Part shown: piece after piece, positions 1-7,820 of the stretch | Layout of the letters: the number at the start of each line of letters is the position of its first letter | How positions within the stretch are numbered: position 1 is the first letter of the stretch | NCBI RefSeq assembly: GCF_945890115.1 | Contig: NZ_CAMDCK010000018.1 | Location: 1-59,053, forward strand | DNA: 59,053 nucleotides | From: Sphingorhabdus sp. EL138 | GTDB taxonomy: Bacteria > Pseudomonadota > Alphaproteobacteria > Sphingomonadales > Sphingomonadaceae | Direction of reading: 5' to 3' | Notes under the pieces: generated by a model | Databases searched by the model: none | What the model was told of the DNA's origin: nothing | The model's input: only the letters and a program-made list of their open reading frames with translations | Program-made: the position numbers and the translations under genes

Positions 1-82
1 ATGTTTTGCCCACGTCACTGATCTTCTCAGCATGGCGCAGCACCTTGAGCTTGCGCTGAATATCGCGGTCTTCCTTTGTCAT
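1..82 (-). CDS. IS481-like transposase, N-terminal fragment (runs off the window)
   Basis: Reading the minus strand from the ATG at 82-80 gives MTKEDRDIQRKLKVLRHAEK and then ISDVGKT before the window ends. This matches the start of the right-hand copy at 58930 except for two residues. It is the helix-turn-helix beginning of a DDE transposase of the IS481 type, which binds the element ends and moves the element. The DDE catalytic core lies outside the window. An AGAAGGA-like ribosome-binding site lies upstream of the ATG in both copies. Seven of the 82 coding bases differ from the right copy, mostly at third codon positions, so both copies look as if they diverged under selection for protein function. 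Confidence 0.75.
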   Translation of the reverse strand, partial: MTKEDRDIQRKLKVLRHAEKISDVGKT

Positions 83-149
83 TGGATCCATCCTTCTGGT
101 TGCCTATCGGCAATATGAAAGATGTCCCACGAGTCCGTACAGTCCTACA
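1..149 (-). mobile_element. Left partial insertion sequence (IS481-like), cut by the window edge
   Basis: The complement of positions 87-150 is identical to 58862-58925 at the other end of the window, and similarity continues into the transposase start on both sides. The element end is taken at 149 because the shared sequence begins there with TGTAGGACTGTACGGACT, a TGT terminus as in IS481-family elements, and homology stops just outside. The transposase reads outward, off the left edge. Only the upstream end and the first 27 codons are present, so the other terminus and any target duplication cannot be seen. Family assignment comes from recognising the transposase N-terminus. Confidence 0.8.
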
Positions 150-227
150 CAAGAGGCATTTGGATGGAATTTTCCTGCCGTTTCCCGGCACGACATTGCG
201 GATCAGATTCGTAAGCTAGCAGCCCGG

Positions 228-1262
228 ATGCGAGAGATATCTCCTGCCATGATTGATACAGAGCTTGACCAAAAGATCTGGTTGTTGCCATCAAGGATGG
301 CTAGTCTTCAGTCCAACACAGTTCCTCAACTTTATAACGGAAACGGACATCAAGCGTTCCCAGCACTTATAAGCACCCTAGAATGGGCGCACTCGCTGGT
401 TGCACCTTTACTGATGCCGGAAGTTGATTGGAATGATGTTGAGGAACAGAACCTGATGCCGCGCGCGCTGCTCAGGCGCCTCAAGTCAGTTGATACACAG
501 GTTAATAGTGTCATTACCAAGTCTTCGGATCTGTCTGAAAAAATTGACCGGATAAACGACGCCCACACGGCTGCTGAACTTCTACCTACGGAACTAGAGC
601 AATTGAGGGAGGTAGCAAAAAGCGCAAATGCTGACCACAAAGCGATCGGACTTATTTTGAGCTCTTCTGAGAGCCATAAAAGTATATTGGAGAACCTCGA
701 AAACGAAGCAAAAGTTCTTGTTGAAAAATGCGGTCAGTATTCGTCAGCTATGACTACGGTGGGTTTAGGCAGTGCATTCGAGAGACGCGCATCGGCTCTA
801 AATAGTTCAATGTGGATTTGGGTTGGGGGTTTGCTCGCTTCACTAGCGCTTGGCGCATGGCTTGCCCATGAACGTATTGAAACGCTTAATGCGCTGCTAG
901 TAAATCCAGCTGTCAGTTTAAACCAACTTTGGGCTAACGTAGTCGTTACCATCTTTTCTGTAGCTGCGCCTGTTTGGTTTGCATGGGTGGCTACGAAGCA
1001 AATTGGGCAGCGATTTAGGTTATCTGAGGACTACGCTTTTAAAAGCTCTGTTGCCCAAGCCTATGAAGGGTATCGACGTGAAGCTGCAAATTATGATGGC
1101 TCGTTCACTGCGCGACTGTTTGGATTGGCACTTACGCGACTGGAGCAAGAACCACTCCGCTATGTTGAAAACGAGAACCATGGCAGCCCTTTTCACGAAA
1201 TGCTCCGGTCAGCCTTTTTTAGAAAGCCCAAAGTAGGGCCAGAGATTGAAACAGCAGATTGA
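228..1262 (+). CDS. Hypothetical two-helix membrane protein, 5' end removed by IS insertion
   Basis: The family is not recognised by function. The N-terminal half is polar and helical, with likely coiled coil around residues 80-165. Two hydrophobic segments follow (about residues 192-212 and 233-258), then a conserved-looking cytoplasmic tail containing RLSEDYAFKSSVAQAYEGYR. The first ATG is at 228, but the same frame is open back to the IS boundary at 150 and encodes a plausible protein stretch there (GWNFPAVSRHDIADQIRKLA), so the original start was probably lost to the IS. G+C is low (24 of 60 in the line at 661), unlike the neighbours, which suggests horizontal acquisition. It may be non-functional unless the IS provides transcription and a start. 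Confidence 0.7.
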   Translation: MREISPAMIDTELDQKIWLLPSRMASLQSNTVPQLYNGNGHQAFPALISTLEWAHSLVAPLLMPEVDWNDVEEQNLMPRALLRRLKSVDTQVNSVITKSSDLSEKIDRINDAHTAAELLPTELEQLREVAKSANADHKAIGLILSSSESHKSILENLENEAKVLVEKCGQYSSAMTTVGLGSAFERRASALNSSMWIWVGGLLASLALGAWLAHERIETLNALLVNPAVSLNQLWANVVVTIFSVAAPVWFAWVATKQIGQRFRLSEDYAFKSSVAQAYEGYRREAANYDGSFTARLFGLALTRLEQEPLRYVENENHGSPFHEMLRSAFFRKPKVGPEIETAD

Positions 1263-1400
1263 CCCACACATGGACCACCCCCGCCGACTACGCCGAACTC
1301 GCCGACGTCAACTTCGACACCGTCAGAATGGACCGAGCTGAAAACCATGTGCGCGCAAGACCGAAAGGCGAAATCGGGCTTGGGCTTTGATTTTAAGTAA
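1263..1400 (+). other. Possible remnant of a gene 3' end
   Basis: Directly after the TGA of the preceding gene, the same frame stays open to a TAA at 1398-1400. It reads like a Pro/Thr/Ser linker followed by SEWTELKTMCAQDRKAKSGL and GFDFK. There is no start codon with a ribosome-binding site, so this could be the tail of an unrelated, mostly deleted gene brought next to the membrane-protein gene by rearrangement. Another frame is also open across part of the stretch, so coding origin is uncertain. Nothing else is apparent in 1263-1457 apart from the GGAAA ribosome-binding site ahead of 1458. Confidence 0.25.
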
Positions 1401-1457
1401 CGATCACGTTACACTACGGCCAATCGCCCACCGCATCATGTGATAAGGAAACCCAAT

Positions 1458-1712
1458 ATGTTCAACCGCCTGTTTGTCGATCATCCCAAAAGCGTCGATG
1501 AAAATTACGGTGAACATTTCCGCGTCGCCAGCCGATTTGGCTTTACAATGATCTGGGGCGGGATGAAGGCGCTGGTGCATGCGGTCATCCCCGGCCTGTG
1601 CATCACATCGGGCAGCGATACGGTGAAGCGGTTGAACACAATCATGGTCGAACAACGCCGGGCCAAGGGGCAGGATGTGACGCAAATGATGACCGTCGAC
1701 TGGGTCATTTGA
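1458..1712 (+). CDS. DUF6356 family protein
   Basis: An 84-residue protein starting MFNRLFVDHPKSVDENYGEH, recognised as the DUF6356 family found in sphingomonads and relatives. It has a hydrophobic stretch in the middle (about residues 30-48, WGGMKALVHAVIPGLCI) that may associate with membrane; no catalytic motif is known. The ATG at 1458 is chosen over the upstream ATG at 1440 because GGAAA lies just before it and the family starts here. The stop overlaps the proposed TTG start of the next gene, so the two are probably co-translated. Biological role unknown. Confidence 0.8.
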   Translation: MFNRLFVDHPKSVDENYGEHFRVASRFGFTMIWGGMKALVHAVIPGLCITSGSDTVKRLNTIMVEQRRAKGQDVTQMMTVDWVI

Positions 1713-2455
1713 CGCTGTTGGAGCCAGCTGCTCAATGTGTGACGCGCGCCGATGGCGTGCGCTTGGCCTATCGGCATTTGCCGGGGCGCGGGCCAACTTT
1801 GGTTTTCTTGCCCGGATATAAATCGGACATGCAAGGCGGCAAGGCGCAGGCTTTGGCCGCTTGGGCGGCGGCGCAAGGTATGGCCATGCTTCGGATGGAT
1901 TATTCCGGCTGCGGCGAGAGCGAGGGCGCGTTTGAGGATGGCACGCTCGATATCTGGCGGGACGATGTTTTGACCGTGCTTGCGCAGGCCGAGCCTGGGC
2001 CTATTATCTTAATTGGCTCGTCCATGGGCGGGTGGCTTATGCTGTTGGTGGCAGAGGCGCTGGGGAACCAAGTCGCGGCGATGGTCGGCATCGCCGCCGC
2101 GCCGGATTTCACCGATTGGGATTTTGATGCCGCCGACCGCGCGACCATCGCCGCGACGGGCCGCATCGAACGGCCCAGCGATTATGGCTATGACCCGATG
2201 GTCATCACGCGCGGTTTTTGGCAATCGGGGCAAAGCAACCTGCGGCTGACCGGCACGGTTGGCATCGATTGCCCCGTGCGGTTGATCCACGGGCAATGCG
2301 ACCCCGATGTGCCATGGGAGACGTCGTTGAAGCTTGCAGATGCGCTTCGTTCATCCGATGTGCAGACGATATTGTTAAAGGATGGCGATCACCGGCTTTC
2401 ACGGGATCAGGATATTGCGTTGCTGATTGACGTTGTTGGTAAGTTGGCCTGCTGA
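1709..2455 (+). CDS. Alpha/beta hydrolase
   Basis: Alpha/beta-hydrolase fold enzyme, probably a cytoplasmic esterase or acyl hydrolase; substrate unknown. Visible motifs are the oxyanion region VFLPGY, the nucleophile elbow GSSMGG (Ser in the GxSxG motif), the acid in HGQCDPDVPW and the histidine in DGDHRLS, giving a complete Ser-Asp-His triad. No signal peptide is seen. The only upstream in-frame ATG (1598) would overlap most of the DUF6356 gene, so a non-ATG start is likely. TTG at 1709 overlaps the upstream TGA as TTGA and gives 248 residues, the expected size. GTG at 1739 is an alternative. Operon with the genes on both sides. Confidence 0.8.
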   Translation: MTLLEPAAQCVTRADGVRLAYRHLPGRGPTLVFLPGYKSDMQGGKAQALAAWAAAQGMAMLRMDYSGCGESEGAFEDGTLDIWRDDVLTVLAQAEPGPIILIGSSMGGWLMLLVAEALGNQVAAMVGIAAAPDFTDWDFDAADRATIAATGRIERPSDYGYDPMVITRGFWQSGQSNLRLTGTVGIDCPVRLIHGQCDPDVPWETSLKLADALRSSDVQTILLKDGDHRLSRDQDIALLIDVVGKLAC

Positions 2456-2472
2456 ACTTTACAGGAACGACC

Positions 2473-3249
2473 ATGTCGAATGTCTTGCCACTCCTGCTGC
2501 AGCTGGCCGCTGCGCAACCGCTCCCGACTTTGGACGAGGTGCAGTTCACCGAATGCCTGACGCTGGCCAGCAAAGATCCTGCATCGGCGATATCCAGCGC
2601 TAGCCTATGGGCGCAGCAAAAGGGCGGCTATCTTGCGCGCGCCTGCCACGGCTTTGCGCTGGCGAGCGATTTCAAATTTGACCTTGCCGTGCCAATGCTA
2701 ACCGAGGCGGCGACGTTGGCGCAAGCCAAGGGCGATCCCCGCGCTGCGCGTTTCTGGGCACAAGCGGGAAATGCCGCGATTGCGGCGGGACAGGCAGATG
2801 TCGCCATCGACGCGCTTGGCAAGGCGCTGGCGTCTAAGTCTCTCGATAATAAGGAACGCGCCGATAGCGAAGTCGACCGTGCGCGGGCATTCGTGGCTTT
2901 GGGCAAAAGCGCCGATGGCGAAGCCGCCTTGGCAACGGCGCGGCAGTTGGCGCCCGAAAATGGCGCGGCATGGTTGTTGTCGGCGACCTTGGCCCGGCGA
3001 TTGAACAAATTGCCCGACGCGCTGGCTTTCATTCAAACCTCCGCCGCGTTACTACCCAGCGATCCGGCGGTGGCGTTGGAGGCAGGCAATATCGCGGTTG
3101 CCGCAGGGGACGACGATACCGCGCGCAAGCAATGGGAACAGGCCATTAAGATTGGGCCCAATAGTCGGCAAGCCGCCACCGCAGCGGCACAGCTTGCGGC
3201 TTTAGCGGCGGCGACGCCTGCACCGACCAGCGAGCCTCAGTCCAGATAG
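2473..3249 (+). CDS. Tetratricopeptide-repeat protein
   Basis: A 258-residue Ala-rich helical protein with several degenerate TPR units (about residues 55-235), for example ARFWAQAGNAAIAAGQADVA and PAVALEAGNIAVAAGDDDTA. TPR units form a superhelical scaffold for protein binding; the partner is unknown. The N-terminus MSNVLPLLLQLAAAQPLP is mildly hydrophobic and could be a weak signal sequence, but there is no convincing cleavage site. The ATG follows AGGA with 6-7 nt spacing and lies 17 nt after the hydrolase stop, so it belongs to the same operon. The C-terminus is a low-complexity Ala/Pro/Thr tail. Confidence 0.75.
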   Translation: MSNVLPLLLQLAAAQPLPTLDEVQFTECLTLASKDPASAISSASLWAQQKGGYLARACHGFALASDFKFDLAVPMLTEAATLAQAKGDPRAARFWAQAGNAAIAAGQADVAIDALGKALASKSLDNKERADSEVDRARAFVALGKSADGEAALATARQLAPENGAAWLLSATLARRLNKLPDALAFIQTSAALLPSDPAVALEAGNIAVAAGDDDTARKQWEQAIKIGPNSRQAATAAAQLAALAAATPAPTSEPQSR

Positions 3250-3328
3250 CCGGATTGCGTGTGCCCCTTGCATGGACAGCGGCCAAGGTTCATGGCTATG
3301 TCGCAAACAACGCGCTTTTGTGAATGGA

Positions 3329-3775
3329 ATGACAATGCCGATAACCTATCTGCACAGCATGATCCGTGTTACCGACCCCGATGCAACGGTCGCTTTTTTC
3401 AAGCTGATCGGGCTGGAGGAAGTGCGCCGTTTTGACAGTGAAGCGGGGCGCTTCACGCTTATCTTTTTGGCGGCACCCGGGCAGGCTGGCCTTGCCGAGG
3501 TGGAGTTGACGCACAATTGGCCGCCGGCAGATGGCAGCGTGCCGGAGGTTTATGACGGCGGACGCAATTTTGGCCATTTGGCCTATCGCGTCGATGATAT
3601 TTACGCGACCTGTCAGCGGCTGATGGATGCAGGGGTGACGATCAACCGCCCACCACGCGACGGGCATATGGCCTTTGTGCCGACCCCAGACGGCATTTCG
3701 ATTGAGCTGCTGCAAGACGGTAATCTTCCCCCTGCGGAACCATGGGCGAGCATGCCCAATGTCGGGGCGTGGTGA
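3329..3775 (+). CDS. gloA: Glyoxalase I (lactoylglutathione lyase, VOC family)
   Basis: Converts the hemithioacetal of methylglyoxal and glutathione to S-lactoylglutathione in the cytoplasm. It is a 148-residue VOC-fold protein with the four expected metal ligands visible: His9 (YLHSM), Glu59 (AEVEL), His83 (FGHLAYRV) and Glu126 (SIELLQ). The start MTMPITYLHSM is preferred over the upstream ATG at 3272, which adds a 19-residue extension absent from the family; ATG 3335 is equally possible. The next gene, only 2 nt downstream, is glyoxalase II, the enzyme of the following step, so the full glutathione-dependent methylglyoxal detoxification route is in one operon. Confidence 0.9.
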   Translation: MTMPITYLHSMIRVTDPDATVAFFKLIGLEEVRRFDSEAGRFTLIFLAAPGQAGLAEVELTHNWPPADGSVPEVYDGGRNFGHLAYRVDDIYATCQRLMDAGVTINRPPRDGHMAFVPTPDGISIELLQDGNLPPAEPWASMPNVGAW

Positions 3776-3777
3776 AT

Positions 3778-4500
3778 ATGCTGGAGATCGTTCGGATTCC
3801 TGTGCTGTCGGACAATTATGTCTGGCTGGTGCATGAAGCGCAAAGCGGGGAGACATTGGTGGTCGATCCGGCGGTGGCAGCCCCTGTCTTGGCAGCGGCC
3901 GAAGCGCGTGGGTGGACGATCACGCAGATTTGGAACACGCATTGGCATCCCGACCATGTCGGCGGCAATGCAGAGATTAAGGCAGCGACGGGCTGCGTCA
4001 TCACGGGGCCTGCGGATGAAGCGGCGCGGATACCGACCTTGGATGTGCATGTGCGCGGCGGGGATGTTGTCCAATTGGGCGACGTGCGCGCGGCGGTGAT
4101 TGATGTGCCCGCCCATACCGCTGGACATATCGCGTATTATTTCGCGACCGCGCAAGCCGCCTTTGTCGGCGATACCTTATTCGCGATGGGCTGTGGCCGA
4201 TTGTTCGAAGGCACCGCCGCGCAAATGTATGACAATATGCGTAAGCTGGAGGCTTTGGGCGACGATACCGCGATTTATTGCGCGCATGAATATACGCTCA
4301 GCAATGCCCGCTTTGCGGTGACGGTCGAACCGGACAATGCCGATCTTGCCGCGCGTCTGGCCGATGTCATTGCCTTGCGCGAACGTGGCGTGGCGACGGT
4401 GCCGACGACGATTGCGCTGGAACGCGCCACCAACCCGTTCATGCGGGCGGTGTCAGTGGAAGAACTCGCCGCACGCCGCGCCGCCAAGGACGCGGCCTGA
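3778..4500 (+). CDS. gloB: Glyoxalase II (hydroxyacylglutathione hydrolase)
   Basis: Hydrolyses S-lactoylglutathione to D-lactate and glutathione. A 240-residue metallo-beta-lactamase-fold protein with the signature THWHPDH (residues 54-60), further metal ligands His113 (VPAHTAGH), Asp132 (FVGDTLF) and His170 (YCAHEYT), and the C-terminal glyoxalase II helical domain. The start MLEIVRIPVLSDNY is the family start; the longer frame from 3742 would overlap gloA heavily. It ends 2 nt from the end of the convergent dnaE2 gene, so there is no room for a dedicated terminator between them. Confidence 0.93.
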   Translation: MLEIVRIPVLSDNYVWLVHEAQSGETLVVDPAVAAPVLAAAEARGWTITQIWNTHWHPDHVGGNAEIKAATGCVITGPADEAARIPTLDVHVRGGDVVQLGDVRAAVIDVPAHTAGHIAYYFATAQAAFVGDTLFAMGCGRLFEGTAAQMYDNMRKLEALGDDTAIYCAHEYTLSNARFAVTVEPDNADLAARLADVIALRERGVATVPTTIALERATNPFMRAVSVEELAARRAAKDAA

Positions 4501-4502
4501 CC

Positions 4503-7500
4503 CTAATGAAAGTCGCGTGACTTGGGCAAAAGGCGGACATTACGCGGATGGCCGTGGCGCGGGTAAACGGGCTGGGCAAATTCGTCCGACCGGCTGAGCG
4601 GCACATTGGCATCATGGTCCTGCGACAGGCGTTCCAGCTCATGCGATCGGTCGGTTATCGTTGTCGCCATGAGGTGCACCACGCCCTCCTTGCTGCGTTG
4701 CACCTCACCTTCAATCACCATCAACCGTGACGCCATGACGGCGCGGCGTTGCCGTTCGAACAGGCGCGACCACAGTAACGCATTGGTGGTGCCGGTTTCA
4801 TCCTCAATCGTGATGAAAATGGCATTGCCCTTCCCCGGCCTTTGCCGCGTCAGCACAACACCGGCGGTTTTAACGCGCCTGCCATGCTTTGCCGCATCGG
4901 TCTGCGCGCAGGTCAATATGCCCTCGGCGGCGAACAGGTCGCGTAAGAACGCCATCGGGTGCCCCTTTAGCGACAAGCGCGTCATGTGATAATCGGCCGC
5001 GACATGTTCGCTGATAGGCATGATGGGCAAGGCGATTTCGGCCTCCTTCGCCAATTCCCGTGCATCTGCCGCTGCAAATAAAGGCAATTCATCCGACGGC
5101 GTGCGCCGCGCTTCCCAGCCACCTTCGCGCCGGTCCAAGCCAAGCGAGCGCACGGCATCGGCATCCGCCAGCATATGCAAGGCGCGAGGCGGTAACTTTG
5201 CCTTGCGTGCCAATTCTTCCAACGAAGCAAAGGGCCGCGCGGCTGCAATGGCCAAAGCCCAATCTTGCTGGAACCCGCTGATCTGCCGGAAACCAAGGCG
5301 CAAGGCACCGGCCTCGATGCTATTGTCCCAAGCGCTGAAATTGACATCAATGGCGCGGACATCGACCTTGTGCCGCTGCGCATCCTGCACAAGCTGCGCC
5401 GGGGCGTAGAAACCCATGGGCTGCGAATTGAGCAAGGCGGCGGTAAAAATCGCCGGATGATGGCATTTCAGCCAGGATGAAATATAGACCAAATGGGCAA
5501 AGGCCTGGGCATGGCTTTCGGGAAAACCATAGCTGCCAAAACCTTCAATCTGTTTGTAACAACGCTCGGCGAAATCCTGCTGATATCCGCGCTGCACCAT
5601 GCCATGGATCATCTTGTCCTTATATTGTGGCATAGTGCCCGAATTGCGGAAGGTCGCCATTGCGCGGCGCAGGCCATTGGCCTCATCCGGGGTAAATGCG
5701 GCGGCGACCATCGCCAGCTTCATCGCTTGTTCCTGAAACAACGGCACACCATAAGTGCGGTACAAAATATCGTGCAGTTCATGGGGGTCATGCGGCGGCG
5801 CGGGGGAGGGATATTCAACTGTCTCCTCTCCATTGCGCCGCCGTAAATAAGGGTGAACCATGTCGCCCTCAATCGGGCCGGGGCGCACAATCGCGATCTG
5901 GATGACAAGGTCGTAAAATTCCTTGGGCTTCAGGCGCGGCAGCATGTTGATTTGCGCGCGGCTTTCGACTTGGAATGTGCCGATGCTGTCGCCCTTTTGC
6001 AGCATGGCATAGACCGCTGGGTCCTCGGCTGGAACGCTGTCCAAGGTGTAATCTCCGCCGCCTGTCTGCCGCAACATTTCGAAGCTTTTGCGGATGCAGG
6101 TCAGCATGCCCAATGCCAAGATATCAACCTTCAACAGGTTCAGCGCGTCGATATCATCCTTGTCCCATTCGATGAAGGTCCGTTCGGCCATCGCGCCATT
6201 GTGGATCGGCACGGTTTCATCCAGACGATTTTCGGTGAGGACATAGCCGCCGACATGTTGCGACAAATGGCGTGGAAAGTCGAGCAATTGGCCGACAAAG
6301 GCGTGTAGCCGGGCGATTTGCGGGTTGTCGGGGTCAAACCCTGCCTCAATCAAGCGCGCCTCGGACAAGTCCCTGCCAAAGCTGCCCCAGACCGTGCCCG
6401 CCAGCCGCGCGGTGACATCTTCGGTCAGGCCAATGGCCTTGCCCACCTCGCGCACAGTGCTGCGCGGGCGATAATGGATGACCGTCGCGGCAATGCCCGC
6501 GCGGTGCCGCTTAAACCGGCGATAGACATATTGCATCACCTCCTCACGCCGTTCATGTTCGAAATCGACGTCGATATCGGGGGGTTCGTCACGCTCTTCG
6601 GACAAAAAGCGTGAGAATAAAAGATTGTTGGCCACAGGGTCCACCGATGTGATGCCCAATAAATAGCAAATCACCGAATTGGCGGCGGAGCCACGACCCT
6701 GACACAGGATCGGCGGGTCTTGCGACCGCGCAAACTGGACAATGTCATGGACCGTCAGGAAATAGCAGGCGTAATTTTTCTGGCGCACCAACGTAAATTC
6801 TTCGTCCAGCGCGCGGACCCATTTGGGCGGTAGGCCATCGGGGTGCCGCCGCTCGGCTTCGCTGCGCACCAGATGCTCCAGCCAGTCCTGCGGCGCCCAC
6901 CCGTTCGGCACAGGCTCATTGGGATATTCATATTTCAACTGGTTGAGGTCAAATGCGATTTGGTCGAGCAGCTTCTGAGTCTCTGCAATCGCTTCGGGCG
7001 CACCCGCGAATAGCCGCGTCATTTCTGCGGGTGATTTGAGATAGCGTTCGGCATTGACCTCCAGCCGCGTGCCAGCCTGATCTACTGACACGCCTAAGCG
7101 GATCGCAGTCAGCACATCATGCAATGGCCGTGCGGCGCTATCGGCATAAAGCGCGTCATTGACGGCAAGGATCGGCACTCCGCATTGCGTGGCCAAGGCG
7201 CGCTGTTCCTCCAGCCTACGTCGGTCCTTGCCCCGTCCATGCATCATGATGCCAAGCCAGACCCTGTCCGGCGCAAGCTTTGTCAGCCGGCGTATCACCG
7301 CTTCCAAATCGGCGGGTGTGGTTTCCACCAAACGCAATTTCTCGTCGCCATCGGCATGGCTATATGCGACGGGATTTTTATGCGGGTTGGTCTCTTCGGC
7401 GGTCGACTGCGGCAATATGATCAGCAGCAAATCCTCCAAATATCCGGCCAGATCATCAAAGTGCAATATGCACCCGCCCTTGTTGGAACGCATATTGCCG

Positions 7501-7820
7501 ACCGTCAGCAACCGTGTCAGCCGCCCCCATCCCTTGCGGTTTTTGGGATAGACAACAATGTCGGGCGTGCCATCGGCAAAGACTAAGCGGCTACCCGTGA
7601 CCAGCCGGAAGCTGTGTGGAAGCGCATTTTCGGCCTTTGCCTTTTTGACCGCGACCCACGCGCGGACGACGCCGGCCACGCTGTTCCGGTCAGCTATGCC
7701 AATGGCGTTCAAGCCAAGCGCGGCGGCCTGCAACACCATATCGGCGGGATGTGACGCCCCGCGCAGGAAAGAATAATTGGTCGCCGCAACCAGCTCTGCA
7801 TAGACAAAGCCGTGCGTCAT
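4503..7820 (-). CDS. dnaE2: Error-prone DNA polymerase DnaE2 (ImuC)
   Basis: C-family DNA polymerase that performs damage-induced mutagenic translesion synthesis together with ImuA and ImuB. About 1105 residues, the usual DnaE2 length. The N-terminal PHP domain begins THGFVYAELVAATNYSFLRG; the polymerase core includes the acidic motif PPDIDVDFEHERREEV and the later acidic residue in LLKVDILALGML; helix-hairpin-helix and OB-fold (VKTAGVVLTRQRPGKGNAIF) regions follow; the C-terminus is the short YPRHGHPRNVRLLPKSRDFH typical of DnaE2. The start ATG at 7820 overlaps the imuB stop as ATGA, giving translational coupling; the extra eight codons upstream (to 7844) are rejected for that reason. Expression should follow the SOS box ahead of imuA. 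Confidence 0.95.
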   Translation of the reverse strand: MTHGFVYAELVAATNYSFLRGASHPADMVLQAAALGLNAIGIADRNSVAGVVRAWVAVKKAKAENALPHSFRLVTGSRLVFADGTPDIVVYPKNRKGWGRLTRLLTVGNMRSNKGGCILHFDDLAGYLEDLLLIILPQSTAEETNPHKNPVAYSHADGDEKLRLVETTPADLEAVIRRLTKLAPDRVWLGIMMHGRGKDRRRLEEQRALATQCGVPILAVNDALYADSAARPLHDVLTAIRLGVSVDQAGTRLEVNAERYLKSPAEMTRLFAGAPEAIAETQKLLDQIAFDLNQLKYEYPNEPVPNGWAPQDWLEHLVRSEAERRHPDGLPPKWVRALDEEFTLVRQKNYACYFLTVHDIVQFARSQDPPILCQGRGSAANSVICYLLGITSVDPVANNLLFSRFLSEERDEPPDIDVDFEHERREEVMQYVYRRFKRHRAGIAATVIHYRPRSTVREVGKAIGLTEDVTARLAGTVWGSFGRDLSEARLIEAGFDPDNPQIARLHAFVGQLLDFPRHLSQHVGGYVLTENRLDETVPIHNGAMAERTFIEWDKDDIDALNLLKVDILALGMLTCIRKSFEMLRQTGGGDYTLDSVPAEDPAVYAMLQKGDSIGTFQVESRAQINMLPRLKPKEFYDLVIQIAIVRPGPIEGDMVHPYLRRRNGEETVEYPSPAPPHDPHELHDILYRTYGVPLFQEQAMKLAMVAAAFTPDEANGLRRAMATFRNSGTMPQYKDKMIHGMVQRGYQQDFAERCYKQIEGFGSYGFPESHAQAFAHLVYISSWLKCHHPAIFTAALLNSQPMGFYAPAQLVQDAQRHKVDVRAIDVNFSAWDNSIEAGALRLGFRQISGFQQDWALAIAAARPFASLEELARKAKLPPRALHMLADADAVRSLGLDRREGGWEARRTPSDELPLFAAADARELAKEAEIALPIMPISEHVAADYHMTRLSLKGHPMAFLRDLFAAEGILTCAQTDAAKHGRRVKTAGVVLTRQRPGKGNAIFITIEDETGTTNALLWSRLFERQRRAVMASRLMVIEGEVQRSKEGVVHLMATTITDRSHELERLSQDHDANVPLSRSDEFAQPVYPRHGHPRNVRLLPKSRDFH

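Noticed and set aside
3296-4155. Two long minus-strand frames over gloA-gloB
   Set aside because: Both glyoxalase genes show full metal-ligand sets in the plus strand; the antisense frames are shadows.
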